A stretch of DNA of 64,000 bases from JAAYUK01 sp964392915 (GTDB taxonomy: Bacteria; Nitrospirota; Thermodesulfovibrionia; Thermodesulfovibrionales; Dissulfurispiraceae): assembly GCA_964392915.1 (NCBI GenBank), contig CAYMRS010000006.1, positions 21,310-85,309 on the forward strand, in the 5' to 3' direction. The notes under the pieces were generated by a model. It searched no databases, had not been told where the DNA came from, and saw only the letters and a list, made by a program, of their open reading frames with translations. Positions 17,704-26,862 of this stretch are shown here, one piece after another (within the stretch, counting starts at the first letter, position 1; each line of letters begins with the position of its first letter). A program made the translations under genes and the position numbers.

Positions 17704-19593
17704 ATGATACCTTTCAGCTTTTGGAACAATACCATCATTTCTGATGATCGTCCGTTCACCGTCGGCGACAGGGAAACCGCAGCTGTAATCGGCTGGGGCG
17801 GGATACGGGTGTTTGACAAGGATGTCGATCTCCTGTCGCTCTGTGTTGCATACGCGTGGGCTTTCGAGCGCTACTCCTGCGGCCAGTGCTTGCCATGCAG
17901 TCTCGGTTCGAAAAAACTGGCGGAAGGTTTTGAAGGGCTTCGGCTTCACGGGACGGCTTCCGGGGAACTCACCCGGCTCCGGACACTCGCAGATACAATC
18001 GCAAAATCATCAATGTGCCAAATCGGCCAGACAACGCCGCTTGCGCTCATCCATGTCATTGATGCATTTGGAGAGAGTCTCATGCGGTCTGCTGAACCTG
18101 CGGCGGCTCTGAGCTACTCGTCAACGCTCACGGCTCCCTGCATGCAGGCCTGCCCGATCCATCTCGACATCCCCCGCTATATTGAAGAAGTGAAGATGGG
18201 ACGATTCAACAAGGCGCTTGATGTCATTTGCTCCCGCCTGCCCCTGCCGGGCGTCGTTGGCCGCGTCTGCACAAGACCATGCGAGAGCAACTGCCGCCGA
18301 ACGCTGATTGATGAACCAATTCAAATCAAGCATCTGAAGCGCTTTGTGGCAGACCACGCACGCGAGCAGCTATTTTTGCCGCATTATCCGGCTGTTGACA
18401 GGAATGATATCCGAATAGCCGTCGTCGGCGCAGGACCTGCCGGCCTCACCTGCGCGCATGTTCTCGCACTCCAGGGCTATCAGGTCACCATCTTCGAAAC
18501 GCTGCCCGAATCGGGGGGAATGGCCGCGGTCGGCATTCCGGACTACCGCCTGCCGCGGGAGATCCTCCGGGGCGAGGTCGCGCAGATAGAAAAGCTTGGC
18601 GTAACCATTCAATACAATAAAACCCTCGGCTTCGATTTTGCGGTAGAAGACCTTGAGCAGCAAGGCTTCAAGGCCATCTTCCTCGCCATGGGCTGTCACT
18701 GCCACAAGAAGCTCGGCATTGAGGGCGAAGATAAAAATTATGAGGGATTCATCCCCGGCGTTTTTTTCCTGCGGTTCGCGAATCTGGGCGAAGAAACGCC
18801 GAAGGGAAGAAAGCTGGTGGTCATAGGCGGAGGCAATGTCGCCGTTGACTCGGCCCGCATTGGGTTTCGCCTCGGCTTTGAGGAAGTGCATGTCGTGTAT
18901 CGGCGCAGCCGCGCGGAGATGCCGGCCGACCACATCGAGGTGCGCGATGCCATGGCTGAAGGCGTGCAGTTTCATTTCCTCACCGCGCCGAACCGCATTG
19001 TCGGGGAAAACGGCAGGGTGAAAGGGCTTGAGTGCTCGCGGATGGAACTTGGGGAGCCCGACGCTTCCGGCCGCAGACGTCCGATCCCGGTGCCGGACTC
19101 CGGGTTCTTCATTGCTGCGGATGTGCTTGTTCCCACGATAGGCCAGGAATCGGACTTTGGCTGTCTTACCAGCCTGCCGGGGGTCGAAATCACCAAAAAG
19201 GGCACGGTCATTATTGATGAATTGTTTATGACGCATAAAGCCGGCATCTTTGCGGGCGGCGACTGTGTTTCCGGGCCGGACACGGTCATCCGCGCCTGCG
19301 CGCACGGCCGCCTGAGCGGACTGCATATTCACCGCTTTCTGACAGCCGAGCCGTCAGAACCTTTTGCCGAACAGCTTGATGAAAAGTTTATGGCGCAGAT
19401 GAAGCCGTTTGATCCGAAAGAGAAGATGGAGATTCCGGGCGGAGCGCCGCGTATGCCTGTACAGCATGAAGACGCGGAACTGCGGAAGCATGATTTTCGG
19501 GAAGTAGAGAAAGGATTTACGCCGGAAGAAGCCCGGAAAGAGGCGGGCCGCTGCCTGAGATGCTACCGGGTGGTTGTCGCGGCGTACCGCTGA
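17704..19593 (+). CDS. NAD(P)-dependent FAD oxidoreductase with NuoF-like [4Fe-4S] domain fused to a GltD-like module
   Basis: 629 residues. Residues ~50-130 resemble the NuoF C-terminal iron-sulfur region (YSCGQCLPC then SSMCQIGQTTP), providing CxxCxxC plus a distal cysteine. Residues ~140-225 are the GltD-type ferredoxin-like region (ACPIHLDIPRYIEEVKMG, GRVCTRPCESNCRR). Next come an FAD motif (VVGAGPAGLTCAHVLALQG), an NADP-type motif (VVIGGGNVAVDSAR followed by YRRSRAEMPA) and the FAD-closing FAGGDCVSGPDTVI. The tail ends RCLRCY. Such fusions pass electrons between NAD(P)H and ferredoxin-type partners in formate or hydrogen metabolism. No catalytic partner gene is adjacent, so the physiological partner is unknown. 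Confidence 0.85.
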   Translation: MIPFSFWNNTIISDDRPFTVGDRETAAVIGWGGIRVFDKDVDLLSLCVAYAWAFERYSCGQCLPCSLGSKKLAEGFEGLRLHGTASGELTRLRTLADTIAKSSMCQIGQTTPLALIHVIDAFGESLMRSAEPAAALSYSSTLTAPCMQACPIHLDIPRYIEEVKMGRFNKALDVICSRLPLPGVVGRVCTRPCESNCRRTLIDEPIQIKHLKRFVADHAREQLFLPHYPAVDRNDIRIAVVGAGPAGLTCAHVLALQGYQVTIFETLPESGGMAAVGIPDYRLPREILRGEVAQIEKLGVTIQYNKTLGFDFAVEDLEQQGFKAIFLAMGCHCHKKLGIEGEDKNYEGFIPGVFFLRFANLGEETPKGRKLVVIGGGNVAVDSARIGFRLGFEEVHVVYRRSRAEMPADHIEVRDAMAEGVQFHFLTAPNRIVGENGRVKGLECSRMELGEPDASGRRRPIPVPDSGFFIAADVLVPTIGQESDFGCLTSLPGVEITKKGTVIIDELFMTHKAGIFAGGDCVSGPDTVIRACAHGRLSGLHIHRFLTAEPSEPFAEQLDEKFMAQMKPFDPKEKMEIPGGAPRMPVQHEDAELRKHDFREVEKGFTPEEARKEAGRCLRCYRVVVAAYR

Positions 19594-19675
19594 CACAGAA
19601 CATCGCGTCGCCTCAACATGCTCCGGTTCTGCTATACTTTTCAAGATGCTATTTTATCCAGCGAGGACTAAACCC

Positions 19676-20065
19676 ATGAAGTTTCACACAGGTCGTTTTT
19701 CTCTGATTTTTTCGCTCATGTGCCTGCTTTTTGCCGTTGCGTGCGCATCGTCCCAGAAGTCCATCGAGGCGCGCGGCAATGAATGGATAGCGAGGACGCT
19801 GCCTGAGCTGAAACAGGCAATGGCAAGTCCTGCTTCCTACGCCTCGAAGATTCGGTGGAAAGAGAGCACCTACCCGCTCGTGACCGGAGATTTTGTTTTT
19901 ATCGAGCCGATTGAGGCAAATTGTTCCATCCACTGGAAAGTCAGGCCGTCAGGCCTTATTTTCGACTATCAGGCGGTCGGAAAAGGGTGCGGCCCTCAGT
20001 CGCAGGCCCCGGGTGCTTCCGAGTCCCTGGAAGAGCGTCTGACGAAACCGACGCCGACATGGTGA
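19676..20065 (+). CDS. Small lipoprotein of unknown function
   Basis: 129 residues from ATG 19676, chosen because GAGGA lies eight bases upstream and because it gives a proper signal peptide (KFHTGRF, then a hydrophobic stretch) ending in the lipobox-like AVAC with cysteine at about residue 21. The mature part is about 108 residues with two cysteines (NCSIHWKV and GKGCGPQ), possibly disulfide-bonded in the periplasm. I do not recognise the family. An in-frame upstream ATG at 19574 would destroy the signal peptide and is rejected. Confidence 0.7.
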   Translation: MKFHTGRFSLIFSLMCLLFAVACASSQKSIEARGNEWIARTLPELKQAMASPASYASKIRWKESTYPLVTGDFVFIEPIEANCSIHWKVRPSGLIFDYQAVGKGCGPQSQAPGASESLEERLTKPTPTW

Positions 20066-20097
20066 GGCGGCTCGCAGACGTGAGCGTTTCCCCTGCG

Positions 20098-20493
20098 TCA
20101 CGCGACATGGTTTCGTATCTCATCAATCGCTTCCAGCACGACTTCGCGCACTGACTCGTTTGCATCCTCACTGCACGATTCCAGAAAAGGAAGTGCCGTT
20201 TCATTTTTGAGCATGCCGAGCACATATGCGGCATCGCCGCGCACCGTAGGGTTCTCGAACTTCAGCAACTCGCCGAGCGCGGGAATTTCTTCAGCCAGTC
20301 GGTCCGGATGCGTCATGGACAGCTCTTCAACAAGCGCCGTCGCGCCAAGGCGGACACGCATCCGCTCATCCTGAAGCATATCCGTAATCAGCGGAAACAA
20401 CTTTTCATCGGCGCGAAACATGTCGATGATGTTGTCGAGAAATCCGAGCTCCATGTGATCGAAAATCATCTGCTTTAATTCTTCGTTCGTCAT
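20098..20493 (-). CDS. HEAT-repeat protein
   Basis: 131 residues made almost wholly of helical HEAT-type repeats: units around LITDMLQDERMRVRLGATAL, LGELLKFENPTVRGDAAYVL and LPFLESCSEDANESVREVVL. They share the pattern of a proline/aspartate turn, then valine-arginine, then an alanine-rich helix. Such small HEAT proteins act as protein-binding scaffolds; no enzymatic motif is present. It lies just downstream of the thioredoxin-reductase-like gene on the same strand (33-base gap), so it may be cotranscribed with it. Partner unknown. Confidence 0.85.
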   Translation of the reverse strand: MTNEELKQMIFDHMELGFLDNIIDMFRADEKLFPLITDMLQDERMRVRLGATALVEELSMTHPDRLAEEIPALGELLKFENPTVRGDAAYVLGMLKNETALPFLESCSEDANESVREVVLEAIDEIRNHVA

Positions 20494-20526
20494 ATGTTTT
20501 CCCGCTTGCCGTCAATAGGCCGACGA

Positions 20527-21471
20527 CTACCCGTGCCAGTCAACTTTCGCTTTTTTGCGGCCGAAGACATGCTTTTCCGCGGAGAGCGCCGCAAGAGCGC
20601 CCTGCGCCGAGGCCACGATGACCTGACGCGCTTCGGCGCAGGTCACATCTCCCGCGGCCAGCACGCCGGGAACATTTGTCTCCATGGCTGAATTGGTGAT
20701 AATGCACCCTTCTTCTGACAGTTCAACCGCGCCCTGCAGGAAATCGATTATCGGCTTGCTGCCGCTGAGGTAGACAAAAACGCCGTCCATCGCAAGCTCG
20801 CTCTCTCCGGCGGCACTTTTCATTGTGATCTTCTCGACCAGATCGCCGCCGGTAATTTCCGCAACCGTCTTGCCGAGAAGCACCTTGACATTCGGAAGGG
20901 CAAGGGCGGGGTGGTCATCATCAATCTTGAGCTTCGGCGCAGGGGATATAAGATAGACCATTTGCGCGAACCGCGCAAGCACGCCTGCCTCCTTCACCGC
21001 CTCCTCGGAGTTCCCGAGAACGCAGACGGTTTTCCCTTTGAAGAAGGCGGCATCGCAGATGGCGCAGTAGCTCACGCCCCGCCCGAGAAACTCCTCCTCC
21101 CCCTTGATGGAAGCTTTTCGTCCCATCGAGCCGGTGGCAATGATGACCGTCTTGCCCTGATAGGTCGCGTCCATCGTGAAGACCTGCTTCACTTCTTCAT
21201 TCAGCATGACGCCGACGATTTGGGCGTCCTCCCGGTATTCCGCGCCGAAGCTGAGAGCCTGCCTGTGCATAACCTCAAGCAGTTCCTTACCGGTCAGCGG
21301 CTTGTCGAGGCCGGGGTAGTTTTCAATGAGGCTCGCATACGCGAGTGCGCCGGCAGTCTTCGATTTGTCGAGAATGATGGTCTTCATCTTGGCGCGCGAT
21401 GCATACAGAGCAGCGCTCTGTCCTGCCGGTCCGCCGCCGATGATAATCACATCGTAGAGTGGTTCAGTCAT
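20527..21471 (-). CDS. Thioredoxin-reductase-like FAD/NAD(P) oxidoreductase
   Basis: 314 residues with a TrxB layout: FAD motif IIIGGGPAGQSAALYASRA at the N-terminus, ENYPG near residue 50, IIATGS near residue 112, the redox-active pair CAIC in GVSYCAICDAAFF near residue 135, an NAD(P)-binding segment VCVLGNSEEAVKEA, and the closing GVLAAGDVT. Canonical TrxB has CATC and GGGDSA at these places; here CAIC and GNSEEA are variant, so this may be a thioredoxin-reductase paralogue using a different acceptor. It is followed by the HEAT-repeat gene and preceded by mqnC on the same strand. Confidence 0.85.
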   Translation of the reverse strand: MTEPLYDVIIIGGGPAGQSAALYASRAKMKTIILDKSKTAGALAYASLIENYPGLDKPLTGKELLEVMHRQALSFGAEYREDAQIVGVMLNEEVKQVFTMDATYQGKTVIIATGSMGRKASIKGEEEFLGRGVSYCAICDAAFFKGKTVCVLGNSEEAVKEAGVLARFAQMVYLISPAPKLKIDDDHPALALPNVKVLLGKTVAEITGGDLVEKITMKSAAGESELAMDGVFVYLSGSKPIIDFLQGAVELSEEGCIITNSAMETNVPGVLAAGDVTCAEARQVIVASAQGALAALSAEKHVFGRKKAKVDWHG

Positions 21472-21479
21472 GGTGCCTC

Positions 21480-22622
21480 CTAAAAGGTTCTCAAAATGGT
21501 GTAGAGCGTATCGCGTTGCGCAGGCTGAAACCCGGCGCTTTTTATCGCGCTGACGATATCGTCTTTTGTGACCCGGTATTCAACTCCCGCAGCGCGGACA
21601 ACGTTCTCTTCGATCATGGTCGACCCGAAATCGTTCGCGCCAAAGCGGAGCGCAACCTGCGCCATCTTCAGGCCCTGCGTCACCCACGAGGCCTGTAGGT
21701 TCCGGACATTGTCGAGATAGACGCGCGACAGTGCCAGCACCCGCAGATAGTCAACAGCCGTCGCTTTCTGAAATGTCGGCGCCTGACTTCCTGGTCTTTG
21801 ATTGTGGCTTGACGTTGCTGTTTTTTGCTTCTCTTCTGACTTCGGCTTGAGCCCCTCCTGTTGGTGACTTCTGACTTCTTGCTTCCTGCTTAACTCCGTG
21901 TTCCCCGGCTGAAACGACCAAGGGATAAAAGCTGTAAATCCGCCGGTTTTGTCCTGCAATGCTCTGATGGCCTCGAGATGATCGATAATTTCCTCCGGGG
22001 TTTCGACGCTGCCGAACATCATCGTCGCGGTCGTCCGCATGCCGAGCCTGTGCGCTTCTTCCATAACCCTGAGCCAGTCGCCGGTCTTGATCTTTTTAGG
22101 GCTCAGCACCTCACGCACGCGATCGGAAAGAATCTCCGCCCCGCCGCCCGGAATCGAATCGAGCCCGGCCTGCTGGAGCAGTATCAGTGTTTCCCTGATA
22201 GTCAGCGCATGCCGCTGTGCCAGATAGGCAACCTCAGGAGGGGAAAAGCCGTGAATATTTATCTCGAACTGCGTTTTTATTTTCCGGAGCAGGCCGGTGT
22301 AGTAGCCGAGGTCGAGCTCAGGATGCAGTCCGCCCTGAAGCAGGATCTGCGTGCCCTGCAGGGCAATGGTTTCCTCGATTTTTTGAAAGAGTTCGCCGTT
22401 GGACAGCACATATGCGCCGGGACTGTCCGCATCGCGGTAAAAGGCGCAGAAGGTGCATTGGTTGACGCAGACATTGGTGTAATTGATGTTGCGGTCAACG
22501 ACAAAGGTTACCGTGCCGCCCGGGTGCAGCTCTTTCCGCGCGGCATCTGCCATCGCGCCGAGTTCAAGCAGGTCGGCCCGACGGAGTAATGCGAGGGCTT
22601 GCTTTCTGGTTATCCGCGCCAT
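21480..22622 (-). CDS. mqnC: Cyclic dehypoxanthinyl futalosine synthase MqnC with an in-frame insert
   Basis: Radical-SAM enzyme of the futalosine menaquinone route, cyclising dehypoxanthinyl futalosine. 380 residues, longer than the usual ~350. The [4Fe-4S] motif is CVNQCTFC near residue 54 (CxxxCxxC), and SIPGGGAEILSDRV, MMFGSVETPEEI and TGGFTAFIPW are family landmarks. Between PGNTEL and KATAVDYLRVLALS there are about 40 extra polar residues (serine, glutamine, lysine-rich) encoded by repeat-like DNA at 21770-21893. Its start overlaps the mqnE stop by 13 bases, so mqnE-mqnC form an operon. The insert lies in a loop-like position and need not kill the enzyme. Confidence 0.93.
   Translation of the reverse strand: MARITRKQALALLRRADLLELGAMADAARKELHPGGTVTFVVDRNINYTNVCVNQCTFCAFYRDADSPGAYVLSNGELFQKIEETIALQGTQILLQGGLHPELDLGYYTGLLRKIKTQFEINIHGFSPPEVAYLAQRHALTIRETLILLQQAGLDSIPGGGAEILSDRVREVLSPKKIKTGDWLRVMEEAHRLGMRTTATMMFGSVETPEEIIDHLEAIRALQDKTGGFTAFIPWSFQPGNTELSRKQEVRSHQQEGLKPKSEEKQKTATSSHNQRPGSQAPTFQKATAVDYLRVLALSRVYLDNVRNLQASWVTQGLKMAQVALRFGANDFGSTMIEENVVRAAGVEYRVTKDDIVSAIKSAGFQPAQRDTLYTILRTF
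21770..21893 (-). repeat. Repeat-like insert in the mqnC coding sequence
   Basis: This stretch encodes the extra residues of MqnC. On the minus strand it repeats the words GAAGTCAG and AAGTCA several times, separated by CAGGA and AAGCA-type spacers. The composition looks intergenic rather than coding. It keeps the reading frame open. Boundaries are estimated from where family-like protein sequence stops and resumes. Confidence 0.55.
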
Positions 22623-23710
22623 AGTTCCCGGTAAAGCCCGTCACGCTCGACCGGAACTTTCCCCGCCCTGCGGATAAGGGCGATCAGGTCGTCGCGCGTC
22701 ATGGCGCCGGCGGTGAGGCCGCCGGCCATGCGGGTAATTCTTTCTTCGATGACCGTGCCGTCGATGTCATCAGCGCCGAAGAGCAGCGCGACCTGCGAAA
22801 TCTTTTCGCCGAGCATTACCCAGTACGCCTTGATGTGGTCGAAATTGTCGAGCACGAGACGGCTGACCGCAATGGTCTTGAGGTCATCGATGCCGGAAGA
22901 GTAGTGGCCGCCGATTTCGGTGTTCTTCGGATGATACGCAAGCGGGATAAACGCCTGAAACCCTCCGGTTTTATCTTGCAGTTCCCGCAGCTTGAAGAGG
23001 TGGTCCACGCGGTCTTCGTACGTCTCAACATGACCGTAGAGCATGGTCGCATTTGTCCTGAGGCCAACAGCATGCGCGACTTTCATGATTTCGAGCCAGC
23101 GCGCCCCCGGAATCTTCTCGGGGCAGATCTGATTTCGCACCCCCTCGGCAAATATCTCCGCTCCTCCGCCCGGCATAATCTGCAGACCCGCGTCGCGAAG
23201 ACGCGTCAGCACCTCATGCACGCCGAGTCCGCTGATGCGCGAAAAGTAGTCGATTTCGACGGCGGTAAAAGCTTTGATGCTCAGCGTCGGATGGTGTTTG
23301 CGGATCGCGGCGATGAGGGTGAGATAGAACTCAAACGGCCAGTCGGGGTGCAGGCCGCCGACGATATGCACCTCCGAAAAACCGAACCGCGTGTTTGCTG
23401 ATTCCTTTGTCCCCTTCGGCTTGGGGTCGCTGTCCAGACGGGCAAGCATCTCCTGGAGCGTAAGCTCATACGCGCCTTCTTCGCCTTTTGATCGGCTGAA
23501 CGCGCAAAACCTGCATCTGTTCACACAGATATTGGTCGGATTAATGTGGCGGTTGACGATAAAAAAGGCTTTTTTCCCGTTTTTTCTGCGCGCCGCCTCT
23601 TCCGCAAGCCTGCCGAGGCCGAAAAAATCATCGCTCCGGAAAAGACGCACCGCCTCTTTTCTCGTCAGTCTGCCGCCGGAAAGAATCTTGTCCCGAAGCT
23701 TTTCAATCAT
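22610..23710 (-). CDS. mqnE: Aminodeoxyfutalosine synthase MqnE
   Basis: Radical-SAM enzyme that starts the futalosine menaquinone route, adding an adenosyl radical to 3-[(1-carboxyvinyl)oxy]benzoate. 366 residues. The cluster motif CVNRCRFC is near residue 62; EVHIVGGLHPDWPFEFYL, MPGGGAEIFAEGVR, TMLYGHVETYED and TGGFQAFIPLAYHP are typical. A short polar stretch after LARLDSDPKPKGTK is longer than I expect. Together with mqnC it shows that the organism respires with menaquinone made by this route. The start lies 77 bases from the divergent uvrA gene. Confidence 0.95.
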   Translation of the reverse strand: MIEKLRDKILSGGRLTRKEAVRLFRSDDFFGLGRLAEEAARRKNGKKAFFIVNRHINPTNICVNRCRFCAFSRSKGEEGAYELTLQEMLARLDSDPKPKGTKESANTRFGFSEVHIVGGLHPDWPFEFYLTLIAAIRKHHPTLSIKAFTAVEIDYFSRISGLGVHEVLTRLRDAGLQIMPGGGAEIFAEGVRNQICPEKIPGARWLEIMKVAHAVGLRTNATMLYGHVETYEDRVDHLFKLRELQDKTGGFQAFIPLAYHPKNTEIGGHYSSGIDDLKTIAVSRLVLDNFDHIKAYWVMLGEKISQVALLFGADDIDGTVIEERITRMAGGLTAGAMTRDDLIALIRRAGKVPVERDGLYRELWRG

Positions 23711-23787
23711 TGTTCATTATAGCGCGGACGTTCTGAAGAACGGAAGGCGCTTGCAGGCAGTTGCGCTCCGTCTGGTAAACTATCAGG

Positions 23788-26601
23788 ATGCCGCCGCGCG
23801 ATTTGATCATACAAGGAGCAAAACAGAACAACCTCAGGAATATCAGTCTGACTTTGCCGCATAACAAGGTTGTCGCGATCACCGGCATTTCCGGTTCCGG
23901 CAAGTCCTCGCTGGCATTCGATACGATATTTGCCGAAGGCCAGTGGCGCTTTATAGAATCGCTCTCGGCGTATGCCAGGCTCTTTCTCGAAAAGCTTGAC
24001 CGGCCCGATGTGGACGCGATTTACAACATCCGCCCGGCGATTGCCCTTGAGCAGAAAAATCCGGTAAAAGGCTCGCGTTCAACGGTTGGAACACTGACCG
24101 AAATATATGATCTGCTGCGCATCCTTTTTGCCCGCATCGCCACGCCATTCTGCCCGCTTTGCCGCAGGGAGATACGGCGGTGGGATCCATCCCAGATAGT
24201 GGCGGAGCTGCTCGAAAAATATCCTGAACAGAAGGCGATGATCGTCTTCAGCATAACCGAATCACTCGCTTCGCTCAGGCAGCGCGGATATCGGCGCCTT
24301 CTGATGAACGACGCGGTTCAGGATATTGATGAGATTCAGGGCGATAATGCCTGCAATCAGTCCTGCGAAGTTGTGCTCGATCGGCTTGTTATCCGCGATG
24401 AGCCGCGCTTTTCCGATTCGGTTGAGATGGCGTGGCGGGAAGGAGGAGAGCGCATGAAGGTTGTTCTGGTGCAGGCGGACGAAGCCGGGAATCCCGCATG
24501 GAACCAGCTCATTTTTTCTTCGCTGAACTCGTGCGATGAATGCCGCTTCTCACTGCCCGAGCCGACGCCGGTTCTCTTCTCGTTCAACCACCCTCTCTGC
24601 GCCTGCCCCGAGTGCAAAGGCTTCGGCAACATTCTGAAATACGATGAAGACATCATCATTCCCGACCCCGATCGGTCGCTCAGCCAGGGAGCCATCGAGA
24701 TCTGGGAAAAGCCGGGGTATGTCTGGTGGAAAGAGCAGCTGCTCAAAGGGGCCAAAAAGGCAGGAATTGACGTCAGCAGACCTTACAGGGAGCTGAGCGC
24801 TGAAGACCGCGCGAAGATATTCGAGAGCACCGAGCCATTTTTCGGGGTTAAGGCTTTTTTTGATGAGATGGAAGCCAATCGCTATAAACTGCACGTCCGC
24901 GTATTTCTGAGCCGCTATCGCACGCCGATGACCTGCCCTGCCTGCAAAGGCAAGCGGCTCTGCGATCTGGCGCTCTCCTATAAAGTCGATGGCCTCGACA
25001 TTGCCGATGTCTGCCTCATGCCGATAGAAAAGCTTGCGCATTGGGTCGAAACCCTGCACCTGAGCCCGATGAAGCGCGATATTGCCAGAGAGGCGCTGAA
25101 GCAGATCCTGCTGAAGCTCAGGTTTTTGCTTCGCGTCGGCCTCGGCTACCTGACGCTGAGCCGCCAGGCAAAGACGCTCTCCGGCGGCGAGTATCAGCGC
25201 GTAACCCTCTCCAAGCAACTCGCCTCGGCGCTGACCGGCACGCTCTATGTGCTCGATGAGCCGACCATCGGGCTCCATCCCCGCGACACCGGCCGCATCG
25301 CTGAAATCATGCGTGAGCTTGCCGCACTGGGAAATACCGTCATTGTGGTTGAACACGATCGTGACATTATCCGCATTGCGGACTGGGTTGTCGAACTCGG
25401 ACCGGGCGGCGGCCAGCGCGGCGGCGAAGTTGTCTTTGCCGGATCGGCTCAGGATTTCCTGAAATCCGATACGGCAACAGCACGATACGTCAGAGGGATA
25501 GGCTCGGAATCGGCAGATGCTCAGGGAAACGGGAAGAATAGTGCGCAATTCCGGCCGCATCAGCTTTCGCTTTTGCTGCAGGGCGCTACCGGCAATAACC
25601 TGCGCAATCTGACCCTTCGGATTCCGCTGGGACTGCTTACGGTCGTGACCGGAGTTTCCGGCTCCGGCAAGAGCAGCCTGATAATTGAAACACTGGGCTA
25701 CGCGCTTGGACGGCACTTCAAGACCGATTCCGAAATTCCGCTGCCGTTTACAGGGCTTGAACGAGCAGACCGCATTCGCGGCGTGCAGTTTATTGACCAG
25801 AGCCCCATTGGGAAGACGCCGCGCTCCAATCCGCTCACCTATCTCAAGGTGTTCGAGCCTATTCGGAAGCTCTATGCTGCGCAGCCTGAAGCCAAAGCTC
25901 ACGGTCATTCTCCCGGATACTTCTCGTTCAACATACCGGGAGGGCGGTGCGAGACCTGCAAGGGAGAAGGCTATCAGCGGCTTGAGCTTTACTTCTTTGA
26001 AGATGTCTTCGTGAAGTGCGAGGATTGCAAGGGACTGCGGTATCAGGAAGACGCGCTCCGCGTTACCTGTAACGGCAAAAACATCAGCCAGGTGCTTGCC
26101 ATGACGGTTGATGAGGCGAGCGTTTTCTTTGCAGACGCGACAGATATCGTCACCCGACTCCGCCTGATGCAGGAAATCGGGCTGGGGTATCTGCGGCTTG
26201 GGCAGCCGGCAACAACGCTCTCGGGCGGCGAAGCTCAGCGCCTGAAAATCTGCGCCGAACTTGGGCAGTCCTCATTCGTCCGTCGTTCGGCAAAACAGGC
26301 AGGAAAGGGCATGCTGTATATTCTGGACGAGCCGACGGTCGGCCTTCACCACAACGATGTACTGCTCTTCATGAACATCATCCGCAGGCTGATTGCCGGC
26401 GGCAATACAGTCGTTATCATTGAACACAACCTTGATGTTGTCAGACAAGCAGACTGGATTGTCGACCTCGGGCCGGAAGGCGGGGAGCAGGGAGGCATGA
26501 TAATTTTTGAAGGGCCGCCGGGCGAACTCGCCCATGCGGAAGGATCGATCAGCGGGCTATATTTGGGAGCGTACCTGAAGGAAATCAAAGCAGATGATTG
26601 A
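23788..26601 (+). CDS. uvrA: UvrA-family excinuclease ABC subunit A (divergent form)
   Basis: 937 residues with two ABC modules: Walker A GISGSGKSS near residue 34, signature LSGGEYQRV, Walker B YVLDEPTIGLHP; then GVSGSGKSS, LSGGEAQRL and YILDEPTVGLHH. The C-terminal zinc finger (CETC ... CEDC) is present, as are CPLC and CPEC pairs in the first half. UvrA scans DNA for bulky damage and loads UvrB. The segment IRPAIALEQKNPVKGSRST differs from the common PAISI-QKT form, so this may be a paralogue; uvrC at 54345-56132 is normal. No LexA-like box is obvious in the 77-base gap to mqnE. Confidence 0.92.
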   Translation: MPPRDLIIQGAKQNNLRNISLTLPHNKVVAITGISGSGKSSLAFDTIFAEGQWRFIESLSAYARLFLEKLDRPDVDAIYNIRPAIALEQKNPVKGSRSTVGTLTEIYDLLRILFARIATPFCPLCRREIRRWDPSQIVAELLEKYPEQKAMIVFSITESLASLRQRGYRRLLMNDAVQDIDEIQGDNACNQSCEVVLDRLVIRDEPRFSDSVEMAWREGGERMKVVLVQADEAGNPAWNQLIFSSLNSCDECRFSLPEPTPVLFSFNHPLCACPECKGFGNILKYDEDIIIPDPDRSLSQGAIEIWEKPGYVWWKEQLLKGAKKAGIDVSRPYRELSAEDRAKIFESTEPFFGVKAFFDEMEANRYKLHVRVFLSRYRTPMTCPACKGKRLCDLALSYKVDGLDIADVCLMPIEKLAHWVETLHLSPMKRDIAREALKQILLKLRFLLRVGLGYLTLSRQAKTLSGGEYQRVTLSKQLASALTGTLYVLDEPTIGLHPRDTGRIAEIMRELAALGNTVIVVEHDRDIIRIADWVVELGPGGGQRGGEVVFAGSAQDFLKSDTATARYVRGIGSESADAQGNGKNSAQFRPHQLSLLLQGATGNNLRNLTLRIPLGLLTVVTGVSGSGKSSLIIETLGYALGRHFKTDSEIPLPFTGLERADRIRGVQFIDQSPIGKTPRSNPLTYLKVFEPIRKLYAAQPEAKAHGHSPGYFSFNIPGGRCETCKGEGYQRLELYFFEDVFVKCEDCKGLRYQEDALRVTCNGKNISQVLAMTVDEASVFFADATDIVTRLRLMQEIGLGYLRLGQPATTLSGGEAQRLKICAELGQSSFVRRSAKQAGKGMLYILDEPTVGLHHNDVLLFMNIIRRLIAGGNTVVIIEHNLDVVRQADWIVDLGPEGGEQGGMIIFEGPPGELAHAEGSISGLYLGAYLKEIKADD

Positions 26602-26862
26602 TTTGCGGCAGGCGGCCACGTTCCAACAAACTACGTTACACAGGGGCAACTCCATTCAAATTCGAACGTTCTATGTCTCAGCCTTACAAGCCTGTTCTTA
26701 ACAGGGTGCTGAAAAACTCCTGTTGCAAAATGCACAGTTAAAAACGACTCTCTCAGAGGCTCAAGAATCGAAAAACTCGGCGACAATCCGGCATTATCTC
26801 TTTCCTCTTCGGTTCTCTTCTGTTATGATTCTGATCAAATACAGCACGAGGAGGCTCCCACC

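Noticed and set aside
24550..25908. 452-codon frame antisense to uvrA
   Set aside because: Shadow of the UvrA ABC modules; no start context and no family resemblance.
26640..26730. Possible insertion-sequence end (GGGTGCTGAAAAA)
   Set aside because: The word resembles known transposon ends, but there is no partner repeat and no transposase.
26690..26862. Coiled-coil-like peptide in the gap before the CBS gene
   Set aside because: The frame reads EKLLLQNAQLKTTLSEAQES but has no ATG/GTG start and stops at the CBS start; too short to call a gene or a transposon relic.
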